Shown in pieces: positions 32,181 through 40,335 of a stretch of 64,000 nt of DNA; the first letter of the stretch is position 1; every line of letters starts with the position of its first letter. Origin of the DNA: RHKX01 sp041393495. GTDB lineage: Bacteria > Actinomycetota > Thermoleophilia > Solirubrobacterales > 70-9. A model generated the notes under the pieces. That model was not told the DNA's origin. It worked only from the letters and a program-made list of their open reading frames with translations, and ran no database searches. The DNA is taken from assembly GCA_041393495.1 (NCBI GenBank), contig JAWKKA010000015.1, positions 35,788 to 99,787 on the forward strand, written 5' to 3'. Both the position numbers and the translations under genes were made by a program.

Positions 32181-32357
32181 TTGGCGAATCACCTGACGCC
32201 CACGGAGCTGGCCGACGAAGTCGACATGGAGCGGCAGGAGGTGATCGAGAGATGCGTGCAGATGGGGGTGCCGATCTTCCACGGGAAGATCGACAAGACG
32301 CTCTTTCTCGCATCGCTGCGCGAGCTCTCCAAGCAGACCCGGGAGCGGGCCGCCTGA
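32181..32357 (+). CDS. 58-residue protein with strong expression signals, HTH-like
   Basis: TTG 32181 is the preferred start: GAGGAGGAG lies five bases upstream, and a near-consensus promoter ends at 32146. The in-frame ATG at 32142 lies inside the -10 and GTG 32010 reads through an Arg-rich stretch, so both are rejected. The protein begins LANHLTPTELADEVDMERQE and continues VIERCVQMGVPIFHGKIDKT. The LTPTELADEVDMERQEVI segment resembles a helix-turn-helix, or the small N-terminal helical domain of IF2. The resemblance is by eye only. The promoter strength suggests an abundant product. Confidence 0.7.
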   Translation: MANHLTPTELADEVDMERQEVIERCVQMGVPIFHGKIDKTLFLASLRELSKQTRERAA

Positions 32358-32500
32358 GCGACCGGGCGCCGGCTCGGCGACCGGGCGCCGGCGCCGGCTG
32401 AGCGGACCGGCGCCGTCGGGCCCGGGCCCGACGTTCTCATAGACTGCCGCCCGGGGCCGGTCGGGCCCCGCCGACGCCCCGAGCGAGAGGAGCGAGAGCA

Positions 32501-34312
32501 GTGCAAGCAGCGAGGCCGCCAGGAGCCGCAGCGGAGCGCGGGACGAAAAGCGCGACCATCGCCGACCTGCTGCCGCTCGCCGCGGCCAAGTACGGCGATG
32601 CGCCCGCCGCGAGCTGGAAGCAGCCGTCCGGCGAGTGGACCAGCGTCTCGTTCCGCGAGATCGCGGCGATCGTCGAGAGGCTGGCGCTCGGCCTGATCGA
32701 CCTCGGGATCGAGCCCGGGGACAAGGTCTCGATCCTCGCCAACACCCGGCCGGAGTGGACGTACTGCGACTTCGCGGCGCTCAGCGTCGGCGCGACCGTG
32801 GTGCCGATCTACCAGACGAACTCGCCCGAGGAGTGCCAATACGTGCTCGAGAACTCGGATGCGCGGCTCGTCATCGTCGAGGACGCCGAGCAGCTCGCCA
32901 AGGTCCGCGCGGTCCGCGACCGGCTCCCGAAGCTCGAGCAGGTCGTGATCATGGAGGGCTCCGCCGGCGATGCGATCGACCTCGACGAGCTCCGTCGCCG
33001 CGGCGACGGCCACGATCGCTCCGAGTGGGAGGCGCGCTACCGGGCGGTGACCCCGAACGACACCTGCACGTTCATCTACACGTCGGGTACGACGGGGCCA
33101 CCGAAGGGCTGTGTGATCAGCCACGGCAACTACCGGGCGATGCTCGACATGATCCACGCGGTCGCCGTCGTCGAGCCCGACGAGGTCACCTACCTGTTCC
33201 TGCCGCTGGCGCACTCGTTCGCGCTGCTCCTGCAGCTCGGCAGCTTCGACGTCGGCGCCACCCTCGCCTACTGGGAGCGGGACCCGCTGAAGATCATCCC
33301 CAACCTCAGCGAGGTTCGCCCGACCTACTTCCCGTCGGTGCCGCGGATCTTCGAGAAGATCTACACCGCGGCCACGTCCGCCGCCGACAAGGGCGGCGGC
33401 CTCAAGAAGCGCGTCTTCTGGTGGGCGATCGGCGTCGGGGCGAGGATGCGTGCCGCCGAGCGCAGCGGCCGGGGGCCGGGCTTCCTGCTCGCCCGCCAGT
33501 ACGCGATCGCCGACCGGCAGGTGCTCGCGAAGATCCGCGGCCTGTTCGGCGGCCGCGTCCGCCAGTGCGTCAGCGGCGCCGCCCCGATCAACACCGAGAT
33601 CCTCCGGTTCTTCGACGCCGCCGGCGTCCTCGTCCTCGAGGGGTACGGGATGACCGAGACGTCGACCGCGGCGACGATCTCGACCCCGGACGCCTTCAAG
33701 TTCGGCACCGTCGGCCGCCCCTTCCCGGGCTGCGAGGTGAAGATCGCCGACGACGGCGAGGTCCTTATCAAGGGCCCGAACATCTTCCAGGGCTACTACA
33801 AGAACGAGGAGGCGACCTCGGAGACGATCGTCGACGGCTGGCTGCACACCGGCGACATCGGCGAGATCGACGGCGACGGCTTCCTGTCGATCACCGGCCG
33901 CAAGAAGGACATCATCATCACCGCGGGCGGCAAGAACATCACCCCCGTCAACATCGAGGCCGCGATCAAGCAGCACCCGCTCGTCAGCCAGTGCGTGGTG
34001 ATCGGCGACCGCCGCCCCTACCTCGTCGCCCTGGTCACGCTCGACCCCGAGACGGCCGCCGCCTACGCGGCCGAGAACGACCTCGCCGCGGACCCTGCCG
34101 AGCTCGCCGCCGATCCCGACATCCACGCCTCGATCATGGCCCACGTCGAGCGGGTCAACGACCGCTTCGCCCGCGTCGAGCAGGTCAAGAGGATCGAGAT
34201 CCTCCCCCACGACCTCTCCCAGGAGACCGGTGAGCTGACCCCGACCATGAAGGTCAAGCGCAACGTGGTGGCGGAGAAGTACGCGGAGCGGATCGAAGGG
34301 CTGTACGCGTAG
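32501..34312 (+). CDS. Long-chain acyl-CoA synthetase (AMP-forming ligase)
   Basis: A 603-residue ANL-family ligase that activates fatty acids to acyl-CoA through an acyl-AMP. The P-loop is CTFIYTSGTTGPPKGCVISH, followed by YLFLPLAHSFALLLQ, VLEGYGMTETSTA, WLHTGDIGEIDGDGFL and ITGRKKDIIITAGGKNITP. This is the FadD15-like group, which lacks an N-terminal extension. It starts at GTG 32501 after a purine-rich Shine-Dalgarno segment (GAGAGGAGCGAGAG). The space before it holds a GC-rich hairpin-like repeat of GACCGGGCGCCGGC, probably the terminator of the upstream small gene. The chain length specificity is unknown. Confidence 0.94.
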   Translation: MQAARPPGAAAERGTKSATIADLLPLAAAKYGDAPAASWKQPSGEWTSVSFREIAAIVERLALGLIDLGIEPGDKVSILANTRPEWTYCDFAALSVGATVVPIYQTNSPEECQYVLENSDARLVIVEDAEQLAKVRAVRDRLPKLEQVVIMEGSAGDAIDLDELRRRGDGHDRSEWEARYRAVTPNDTCTFIYTSGTTGPPKGCVISHGNYRAMLDMIHAVAVVEPDEVTYLFLPLAHSFALLLQLGSFDVGATLAYWERDPLKIIPNLSEVRPTYFPSVPRIFEKIYTAATSAADKGGGLKKRVFWWAIGVGARMRAAERSGRGPGFLLARQYAIADRQVLAKIRGLFGGRVRQCVSGAAPINTEILRFFDAAGVLVLEGYGMTETSTAATISTPDAFKFGTVGRPFPGCEVKIADDGEVLIKGPNIFQGYYKNEEATSETIVDGWLHTGDIGEIDGDGFLSITGRKKDIIITAGGKNITPVNIEAAIKQHPLVSQCVVIGDRRPYLVALVTLDPETAAAYAAENDLAADPAELAADPDIHASIMAHVERVNDRFARVEQVKRIEILPHDLSQETGELTPTMKVKRNVVAEKYAERIEGLYA

Positions 34313-34406
34313 GCGGGAGCCGCCGCGGTTCCTGCCGCAGGCCGTTCGCCGTCAGCGCGAAGAACGCTGCGACGCGTGCCGAGGCCCGATCGCCTTCAGC
34401 GCGGAG

Positions 34407-34453
34407 AAAGAATGCATGATTGGGGGCGTCCTACGCCCCTTTCCTTGCGTTCT
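34407..34453. repeat. Palindromic intergenic repeat, family A copy 2
   Basis: The left arm at 34407-34428 ends in GGGGGCGT, the loop is CCT at 34429-34431, and the right arm is 34432-34453. The left arm matches the reverse complement of the right arm of the copy at 5143-5190 over most of 22 bases. As there, the hairpin lies between two convergent genes (ligase and patatin). The other 200 bases of the gap hold no gene that I can see. Confidence 0.65.
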
Positions 34454-34531
34454 TGGGCGAGTCGTCGTGGACCGGGTCTGGGCGAGCCGTCACGGCCCGG
34501 GTCCCGTCCTCGCTCGTCTGCGTGGCGAAAG

Positions 34532-34589
34532 CGCAGCAGCGCGCCCGTCCAGCGCAGCAGCGCGCCCGGCTACCGCAGCAGCGCGCCCG
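34532..34589. repeat. Three 21-base tandem repeats across the patatin stop codon
   Basis: CGCAGCAGCGCGCCCG occurs at 34532, 34553 and 34574, exactly 21 bases apart. The third copy codes for the last residues of the patatin gene (TGALLR), and the stop codon lies in the spacer between copies two and three. The two outer copies therefore repeat the coding end of the gene beyond its stop. Confidence 0.75.
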
Positions 34590-35808
34590 TCGTCTGCTCG
34601 AAGACGCGGCGCCAGGCCGGGGTCTGATCGCGCTCACGCTCGACCTGGTCGAGGACGTGGCGGATCCGCCGGGCCGAGATCTCGATCCCGTGGCGCTCGG
34701 CGATCTCACGGTAGCGGTCGTAGTCGCGGGCGAGGCGGAGGGTGACCGACTCGAAGCCGTGCTTGGCGATCTGCAGGCGGGCCCGGTAGTCCATGATCGA
34801 GGTCGCGAACATCAGCTCGTCGCCGAAATCGGGCTCGATCAGGATGATGTCGACCCCGGGGTACTTGACCGACCACTCCTCGACCGCGCGGTGGAGGCGG
34901 TCGTGGGCGATCATCCGCGCCGCCTGGTTGGCGAGGGCGACGAAGCCCATGTCGGAGACGCGGCGGACCCGGCTGCCGAACACGGTCGGGACCCGCTTGC
35001 TGAAGTCGTTGACGAACGGGACGATCGGGTTGACGACGACGATGAACTTCGCGCCCTTCTCGACGGCGATGTCGATGTTCGTCGTCGAGCGGATGCCGCC
35101 GTCCATCATCTCCCGCCCCTTGATCTCGACCGGCTCGTAGACGAGCGGCAGCGCCGTCGAGGCGGCGACCGAGCGCGAGATCGGGACATCGCTCCACTCG
35201 CCGTCGCCGAACACGATCCGCTCGGTCGTGTCGATCTCGGTGGCGCACAGGTAGAGCTCGGGGCCGAGCATCCGGAAGTCGTCGGTCCGGTCCGGGTCGG
35301 CGAGCATCTCGGCCACGTACTTCTCGATGCCGGCGCCGGTGTAGAGCCCCTTCGGGAGTCCGGCCGCGAGCCCCGTGGCGACGTCCATGACCGAGGTCTC
35401 GGCGAGCGTTCGGACCAACTCGCGGGTGATTCCCGCCAGGCGCAGCGGCAGCTTCAGGCCGGCGGCGGCGAAGCCCCGGTAGTTGGGCCGCAGGAGCATC
35501 CCGAGGTCCATGTCACGCAGCGGCGAGGGCAGGTGCTTGTTGAGCACCCGCATCATCTCCTCGGGGGTGATGCCGTTGGCGACGGCGGCACCCACGAAGG
35601 AGCCGGCGCTGGTGCCGACGTAGACGTCGAAGTCGTTGACGGTGCGGTTGACCGCGAGCAGGTCGAAGGCGCGCAGGGCGCCGATCTCGTAGACGGCGCC
35701 GGTGAATCCGCCGCCACCCAGAACGAGTGCGGTCTTCGATCGGCTGCGCCGACGGTCGCGTGCCTTCTTGCTGCGACTCGCCGTGTCGAGCTGGACTACC
35801 TCGCTCAT
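34570..35808 (-). CDS. Patatin-like phospholipase
   Basis: A 412-residue patatin-fold hydrolase. ALVLGGGGFTGAVYEIGAL provides the oxyanion Gly loop, VGTSAGSFVGA the GxSxG serine, and MMDGGIRS the DGG aspartate of the Ser-Asp dyad. A basic N-terminal stretch (SRSKKARDRRRSRSK) precedes the domain. The enzyme probably acts on phospholipids or lysophospholipids. ATG 35808 is preferred; TTG 35820 and GTG 35814 would add two to four residues. The gene is convergent with the acyl-CoA ligase and divergent from the carboxypeptidase gene. It has a triple 21-base repeat at its 3' end. Confidence 0.88.
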   Translation of the reverse strand: MSEVVQLDTASRSKKARDRRRSRSKTALVLGGGGFTGAVYEIGALRAFDLLAVNRTVNDFDVYVGTSAGSFVGAAVANGITPEEMMRVLNKHLPSPLRDMDLGMLLRPNYRGFAAAGLKLPLRLAGITRELVRTLAETSVMDVATGLAAGLPKGLYTGAGIEKYVAEMLADPDRTDDFRMLGPELYLCATEIDTTERIVFGDGEWSDVPISRSVAASTALPLVYEPVEIKGREMMDGGIRSTTNIDIAVEKGAKFIVVVNPIVPFVNDFSKRVPTVFGSRVRRVSDMGFVALANQAARMIAHDRLHRAVEEWSVKYPGVDIILIEPDFGDELMFATSIMDYRARLQIAKHGFESVTLRLARDYDRYREIAERHGIEISARRIRHVLDQVERERDQTPAWRRVFEQTTGALLR

Positions 35809-35946
35809 CGGCACGGCCAATTATGGCAGCGCCAACACCCGGAAGAGGCCCGTAGTGACCGCCCAGCTCGACTCCGGGTGTTTCCGACGTGCGGCCCGGT
35901 AGGGACCCGCAAAGCCGCGGGCGGGGCATCTACACTCGCGCCCCTG

Positions 35947-37254
35947 ATGCCCTCCCGCGCCCTCACGACAGCGGTCGCGGCCGCCCTGCTCGGCCTCCTG
36001 CTCACCGCCGCGCCGGCGGCGGCGCAGCCCGCTGGCGCCGCCAGCCAGGCGCTGCCCGGCCCCGACCGGGCGTTCCGGTCGGCTCCGGCCGGAGCCCCGG
36101 CCCCCCGCGTCGCCGCCCGGCGGCCGATCGGCCGCGCGCAGCTGCGCCGCAAGCTCCGCAGGCTTGCCCGCAGGGCGCCGGGATCGAGCGGCTACTTCGT
36201 GACCACGATCGACGCCGGGAAGCGGCCGATCTTCGACCGCAACGCCGGCCGCTCGCGCAAGCTCGCCTCGAACGAGAAGCTGTTCACGACGACGACCGCA
36301 CTGCACCGCCTCGGTCCGAAGTGGCGGATACCGACCCGGGTCAAGGCCGGCCCGGTCAGCGGCAGGGGGAGGCTGCGCGGCGATGTCTACCTGGTCGGCG
36401 GCGGCGACCCCTCGTTCGACGCCGACGGCATCGCCGACCTCGCCCGACAGGTCCGCAGGTCGGGGATCCGGCGGATCGGCGGCAGCGTCGTCGCCGACGA
36501 CAGCGTCTTCGACCGCCGCCGCGGCGTCCCCGACTCGAGCTGGGGCCCGAGCCCGTGGTTCGCGCCGCTCTCGGGCCTGGTCTACAACGGCTCCACCTAC
36601 GACGGCGACCCCGCCAAGCAGGCGGCTCTCGCGCTCCGGGCCGGCCTCCGTGACGCCGGCGTCCGGGTCGGCGGCAAGGTCCGGGTAGCCCGGGTCCCGC
36701 CTTCCCTGCGCGACGGCGACGCCATCGCCGAGCACGACTCGTCGACGATCGCGGCGCTGGTCCGGGCCACCAACAAGGACTCGGTGAACTTCTACGCCGA
36801 GATGCTCCTGAAGCGGCTCTGGGCGACCGCGAAGCGGAAGGGAACCACGAACGGCGGCGTCAAGGCGGTCGAGCGTTTCGCCCGCCAGGCCGGCTCGAAG
36901 GTCCGCGCCCGCGACGGCTCCGGGCTGACCGCGGGCAACAGATCGTCCCCGCGCGATGTCGCCCGCCTGCTGATCGCGGCCCGGCGCGACGGCGAGATCG
37001 CCGAGCCGCTGTTCAAGTCGCTCTCGATCGCCGGCAAGGACGGGACCCTCGTCCATCGCATGAACGGATCCGCCGCCGCCGGGAGCTGTCGCGGCAAGAC
37101 GGGGACGCTGACCGGCGTCTCGAACCTGTCCGGCTATTGCCGGACGAAGGGCGGCCTCGTCGTCTTCTCGCTGTTGATGAACGGCGTCTCGAATCTCGAC
37201 GCCGCGCACCAGGTCCAGGACGAGATGGTCATCGAGATCGCCCGACTGCGATAG
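35947..37254 (+). CDS. dacB: D-alanyl-D-alanine carboxypeptidase/endopeptidase (PBP4, class C)
   Basis: A 435-residue secreted peptidoglycan hydrolase. The signal peptide is MPSRALTTAVAAALLGLLLT, cleaved after AAAQ. All three penicillin-binding motifs are visible: KLASNEKLFT (SxxK), NKDSVNFYAEML (SxN) and CRGKTGTLTG (KTG). The length is close to that of PBP4. LVGGGDPSFDADGI and ASSVVADDS-type segments fit the insertion typical of the family. It trims D-Ala from stem peptides or cleaves cross-links. ATG 35947 is fixed by the signal peptide. The gene is convergent with ligA. Confidence 0.93.
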   Translation: MPSRALTTAVAAALLGLLLTAAPAAAQPAGAASQALPGPDRAFRSAPAGAPAPRVAARRPIGRAQLRRKLRRLARRAPGSSGYFVTTIDAGKRPIFDRNAGRSRKLASNEKLFTTTTALHRLGPKWRIPTRVKAGPVSGRGRLRGDVYLVGGGDPSFDADGIADLARQVRRSGIRRIGGSVVADDSVFDRRRGVPDSSWGPSPWFAPLSGLVYNGSTYDGDPAKQAALALRAGLRDAGVRVGGKVRVARVPPSLRDGDAIAEHDSSTIAALVRATNKDSVNFYAEMLLKRLWATAKRKGTTNGGVKAVERFARQAGSKVRARDGSGLTAGNRSSPRDVARLLIAARRDGEIAEPLFKSLSIAGKDGTLVHRMNGSAAAGSCRGKTGTLTGVSNLSGYCRTKGGLVVFSLLMNGVSNLDAAHQVQDEMVIEIARLR

Positions 37255-37266
37255 CCCGACGACGAC

Positions 37267-37383
37267 GAGGTTGCAGAGGCCGGCCCCGGGAGCCGGTCAG
37301 CGCACTCGGCGCGGCGAGCGCCCGACAGGCATCGAGGTTGTACGAGCCGGCCCGGGGAGCCGGTCAGCGCACTCGGCGCGGCG
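37267..37383. repeat. Direct repeat of about 50 bases, 67-base period
   Basis: Bases 37267-37316 and 37334-37383 are the same 50-base block with five differences, beginning GAGGTTG and ending TCGGCGCGGCG. Each contains CCGGC...GCCGG, which can fold into a short hairpin. The pair fills the space between the convergent dacB and ligA genes and may provide terminators for both. It looks like a tandem duplication. Confidence 0.75.
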
Positions 37384-37393
37384 GCCGGGGCGC

Positions 37394-39415
37394 TCAGGCG
37401 AGCAGCGCGCGCAGGCCGGCCTCGTCGATGACCGCGACGCCGAGCTTCCCGGCCTTCGCCAGCTTCGAGCCGGGGCTGTCGCCGGCGACCACGTAGTCGG
37501 TCTTCTTCGAGACCGATCCGGTCACCTTCCCTCCGGCCGTCTTGATCAGCTCGGTGGCCTGCTCGCGGCTCATCTCCGGCAACGTCCCCGTCAGCACGAA
37601 CGTCCGGCCGGTGAGCGGGCCCTCGCCGGCCCGGCGCTCCGACTCGTCGAGCTCGAACCGCAGGCCGCGCTCGCGAAGGTCGGCGATCAGCGCCAGAGTG
37701 CGCTCGTCGGAGAGCTGCTCGACGATCGACCCGGCGAGGATCGGGCCGACGCCATCGACCTCCTCGATCCGCTCCTCGCCGGCGACGAGCAACTCGTCGA
37801 TCGATCCGAAGTGCCGGGCGAGCGCCTCGGCGGTGACCGACCCGACGCCGTCGAGGCCGAGCGCGAACAGGACCCGCGCGAACGGCGCGCGCTTGGAGGC
37901 AGCGATCGCAGCGACCAGGTTCGCGGCCGAGACCTCGCCGAAGCCCTCGAGCGCGGCGAGCTGATCGGCGCCGAGATCGTAGATCCCGGCCACGTCCTCG
38001 ATCAGCCCGTCGTCGAGGAACCGCTTCACCTGCTTCTCGCCGAGCCCGTCGATGTCCATCGCGCCGCGGTGGACGAAGTGCTTGATGTGCTGGAAGACCT
38101 GGCCGGGGCAGCCGGTCCGGTTCGGGCAGATCGTCCACACGCCCTCCGGCTTGACCGTCGGGGTGCCGCAGGCCGGGCACGCCTGCGGCGGCTTCGGGCG
38201 ACGCAGCCGCCTGCCCTCGCGGCGCTGGATCAGCGGCGCCACGACCTGGGGGATCACGTCGCCGGCACGGGTGATGATCACCTCGTCGCCGACCCGGACG
38301 TCCTTGCGGGCGAGGTCCTCCTCGTTGTGCAGGGTCGCGGTGCTGACGGTGACGCCGCTGACGTGCGTCGGCTCGAGGATCGCGAACGGGATCAGGTGCC
38401 CGGTCCGGCCGACGTTCCAGACGATCTCGTTGAGCCGCGTCGTCGCCGTCATCGGCGGGAACTTCCAGGCGATCGCGTAGCGCGGCTCGCGCCCGACGAC
38501 GCCGAGCTCGCGCCAGAGGCCGCGGTCGTCGACCTTGACCACCGCGCCGTCGATCTCGTAGTCGAGGCCCTCGCGCTCCTGCTCCCACCAGCGGCAGCGC
38601 TCGATGACCTCGCGGTCGCCGGTGTGGCGGGCGACCCCGTCGTTGACCCGGAACCCGCGCTCGCGCAGCCAGTCGAGCTCAGCGCTGTGGGTGGCGTGCT
38701 CGACGCCGCGCCGGTAGCCGATCCCGTAGGCCCAGATCTGCAGGGGGCGGGCGGCGGCGAGCGCCGGGTCGTGCTGGCGGATCGTTCCGGCGGCAGCGTT
38801 GCGCGGGTTGGCGAACGTCGGCAGGCCGGCCGCGGCACGCTCGGCGTTGAGCCGCTCGAAGCCGGAGCGCGGGAAGTAGATCTCGCCGCGCACCTCGATC
38901 AGCTCGGGCGCGCCGGCGATCCGCAACGGGATCGAGCGGATCGTCCGCAGGTTGTGGGTGACGTCCTCGCCGATCCGCCCGTCGCCGCGGGTCGTGCCAC
39001 GGACGAAGACACCGTCCTCGTAGGTCAGCGAGATCGCCAGGCCATCGATCTTCGGCTCGGTCACGTAGGCGATCTCGCCGGCCTCGATGTCGAGCCGCTT
39101 GAGGAGGTTGCGGATCCGTCCCTCCCACGCTTCGAGCTCCTCGGCGCTGCGGGCGTTGCCGAGCGAGAGCATCGGCTCGAGGTGCTCGTACTGCTCGAAC
39201 CCCTCGACCGGCTTGCCGCCGACGCGCTGCGTCGGCGAGTCGGGGGTGACGAGATCGGGATGGTCGGCCTCGATCGCGCGGAGCTCGTCGAGCAGGGCGT
39301 CGTAGACGTCGTCGCCGACGAGCGGGTCATCGAGGACGTAGTAGGCGTGGTCGAGCTCGGCGACCCGCTCCCGCAGCTCGGCGCTCCGCGCCGCCACGTC
39401 CCCGCCCCGTCTCAC
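37394..39415 (-). CDS. ligA: NAD-dependent DNA ligase
   Basis: A 673-residue essential ligase that seals nicks in replication and repair using NAD. The Ia domain starts the protein, and the adenylation motif is TEPKIDGLAISLTYEDG, with Lys as nucleophile. Then follow RGDGRIGEDVT, NPRNAAAGTIRQHD, the zinc finger CPACGTPTVKPEGVWTICPN, the HhH region LDGVGSVTAEALARHFGSID, and a C-terminal BRCT domain from about 595 onward (TGRTFVLTGTLPEM). The domain order is standard. The GTG start overlaps the surE stop by four bases (GTGA), so the two are coupled. Confidence 0.97.
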   Translation of the reverse strand: MRRGGDVAARSAELRERVAELDHAYYVLDDPLVGDDVYDALLDELRAIEADHPDLVTPDSPTQRVGGKPVEGFEQYEHLEPMLSLGNARSAEELEAWEGRIRNLLKRLDIEAGEIAYVTEPKIDGLAISLTYEDGVFVRGTTRGDGRIGEDVTHNLRTIRSIPLRIAGAPELIEVRGEIYFPRSGFERLNAERAAAGLPTFANPRNAAAGTIRQHDPALAAARPLQIWAYGIGYRRGVEHATHSAELDWLRERGFRVNDGVARHTGDREVIERCRWWEQEREGLDYEIDGAVVKVDDRGLWRELGVVGREPRYAIAWKFPPMTATTRLNEIVWNVGRTGHLIPFAILEPTHVSGVTVSTATLHNEEDLARKDVRVGDEVIITRAGDVIPQVVAPLIQRREGRRLRRPKPPQACPACGTPTVKPEGVWTICPNRTGCPGQVFQHIKHFVHRGAMDIDGLGEKQVKRFLDDGLIEDVAGIYDLGADQLAALEGFGEVSAANLVAAIAASKRAPFARVLFALGLDGVGSVTAEALARHFGSIDELLVAGEERIEEVDGVGPILAGSIVEQLSDERTLALIADLRERGLRFELDESERRAGEGPLTGRTFVLTGTLPEMSREQATELIKTAGGKVTGSVSKKTDYVVAGDSPGSKLAKAGKLGVAVIDEAGLRALLA

Positions 39416-40230
39416 GCTCCGACCGTCGCCAGGACCTGCTCGAGGGCGTCGTCGAGCCGCAGGTCGCGGACCGCATCGAGGCGCGGGCGCGCGGTCAGGT
39501 CGAAGTGCAGCGGGGTGATCGCGATCCTGCCGCGGGCGACCGCGGCGAGGTCGGTCCCCTCCTCGTCCTCGAAGCCGGGGTCGAACCCGTAGATCCGGTA
39601 GCGCCGGCGCCCGTTGCCGTCGTCGTCGACCTGTCTGAGCTCGTCGTCGTAGACGCGCTTGCCGAGCCGGGTCACCTCGATCCCGCGCGGCTCCTCGCCC
39701 GGGCAGTTGACGTTGAGCAGCGTCCCGGTCGGCAGCCGGCCGTCGGCGACGATCGCGGCGAGCGCGGCCGCGAGCGGCGCGGAGACCGCGAAGTCGAAGC
39801 GGCGGCCGCTTCGGAAGTCCAGCTTCGGGGGCAGGGACTGCTGGGAGACGGCGATGGCGGGGATGCCGAGAACGATCCCCTCGAGCGCGGCCGCCACCGT
39901 CCCCGAGTAGGTGACATCGTCGCCGAGGTTCGCGCCGTGGTTGATCCCGGAGACGATCAGCTCGGGGCGCTCGCCGACCAGCCCGAGGTCGGCGAAACGG
40001 ACGCAGTCGACCGGCGTGCCGTCGGTCGCGTAGCCGACGGTGCCGTCGTCGAAGCTCACCTCCTCGACCCAGAGCGGCTCGCGGGTCGTGATCGATCGCG
40101 CCGTGGCGCTCCGGTTCGAGTCGGGTGCGATGACGTGCAGCTCGATGCCGTCGATCTCGAGCAGCGCCCGCCGCAGCGCCTGCAGGCCCGAGGCGCCGAT
40201 TCCGTCGTCGTTGGTGAGCAGAACCCGCAC
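39412..40230 (-). CDS. surE: 5'/3'-nucleotidase (survival protein SurE)
   Basis: A 272-residue metal-dependent phosphatase that removes phosphate from nucleoside monophosphates, possibly also short polyphosphate. It opens with VRVLLTNDDGIGASGLQALR, where NDDG ligates the metal. Later come APDSNRSATARSITT, VSGINHGANLGDDVTYSGTV (metal and phosphate loop) and EGIVLGIPAIAVSQ. The start is GTG 40230. It is the first gene of a surE-ligA pair, with a four-base overlap into ligA. The nixA promoter must lie in the 105-base divergent gap. Confidence 0.95.
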   Translation of the reverse strand: MRVLLTNDDGIGASGLQALRRALLEIDGIELHVIAPDSNRSATARSITTREPLWVEEVSFDDGTVGYATDGTPVDCVRFADLGLVGERPELIVSGINHGANLGDDVTYSGTVAAALEGIVLGIPAIAVSQQSLPPKLDFRSGRRFDFAVSAPLAAALAAIVADGRLPTGTLLNVNCPGEEPRGIEVTRLGKRVYDDELRQVDDDGNGRRRYRIYGFDPGFEDEEGTDLAAVARGRIAITPLHFDLTARPRLDAVRDLRLDDALEQVLATVGA

Positions 40231-40335
40231 CAACCCGATTCTACGGCGCGAACTCGATGGCCCCGGTTGCATTCGCCCCCGGCCGCCACTAGGGTCGGAC
40301 GGGTTCGGGGCACGTTTGCGGAGGAGGTCTCGCGG

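Noticed and set aside
37267..37383. Considered a CRISPR-like array
   Set aside because: Only two units are present, the repeat is 50 bases, the spacer is 17 bases, and there are no cas genes.
37271..39592. A 773-codon plus-strand frame opposite ligA
   Set aside because: It mirrors the codon pattern of ligA, has no domain and no ribosome site, and matches nothing I recognise.
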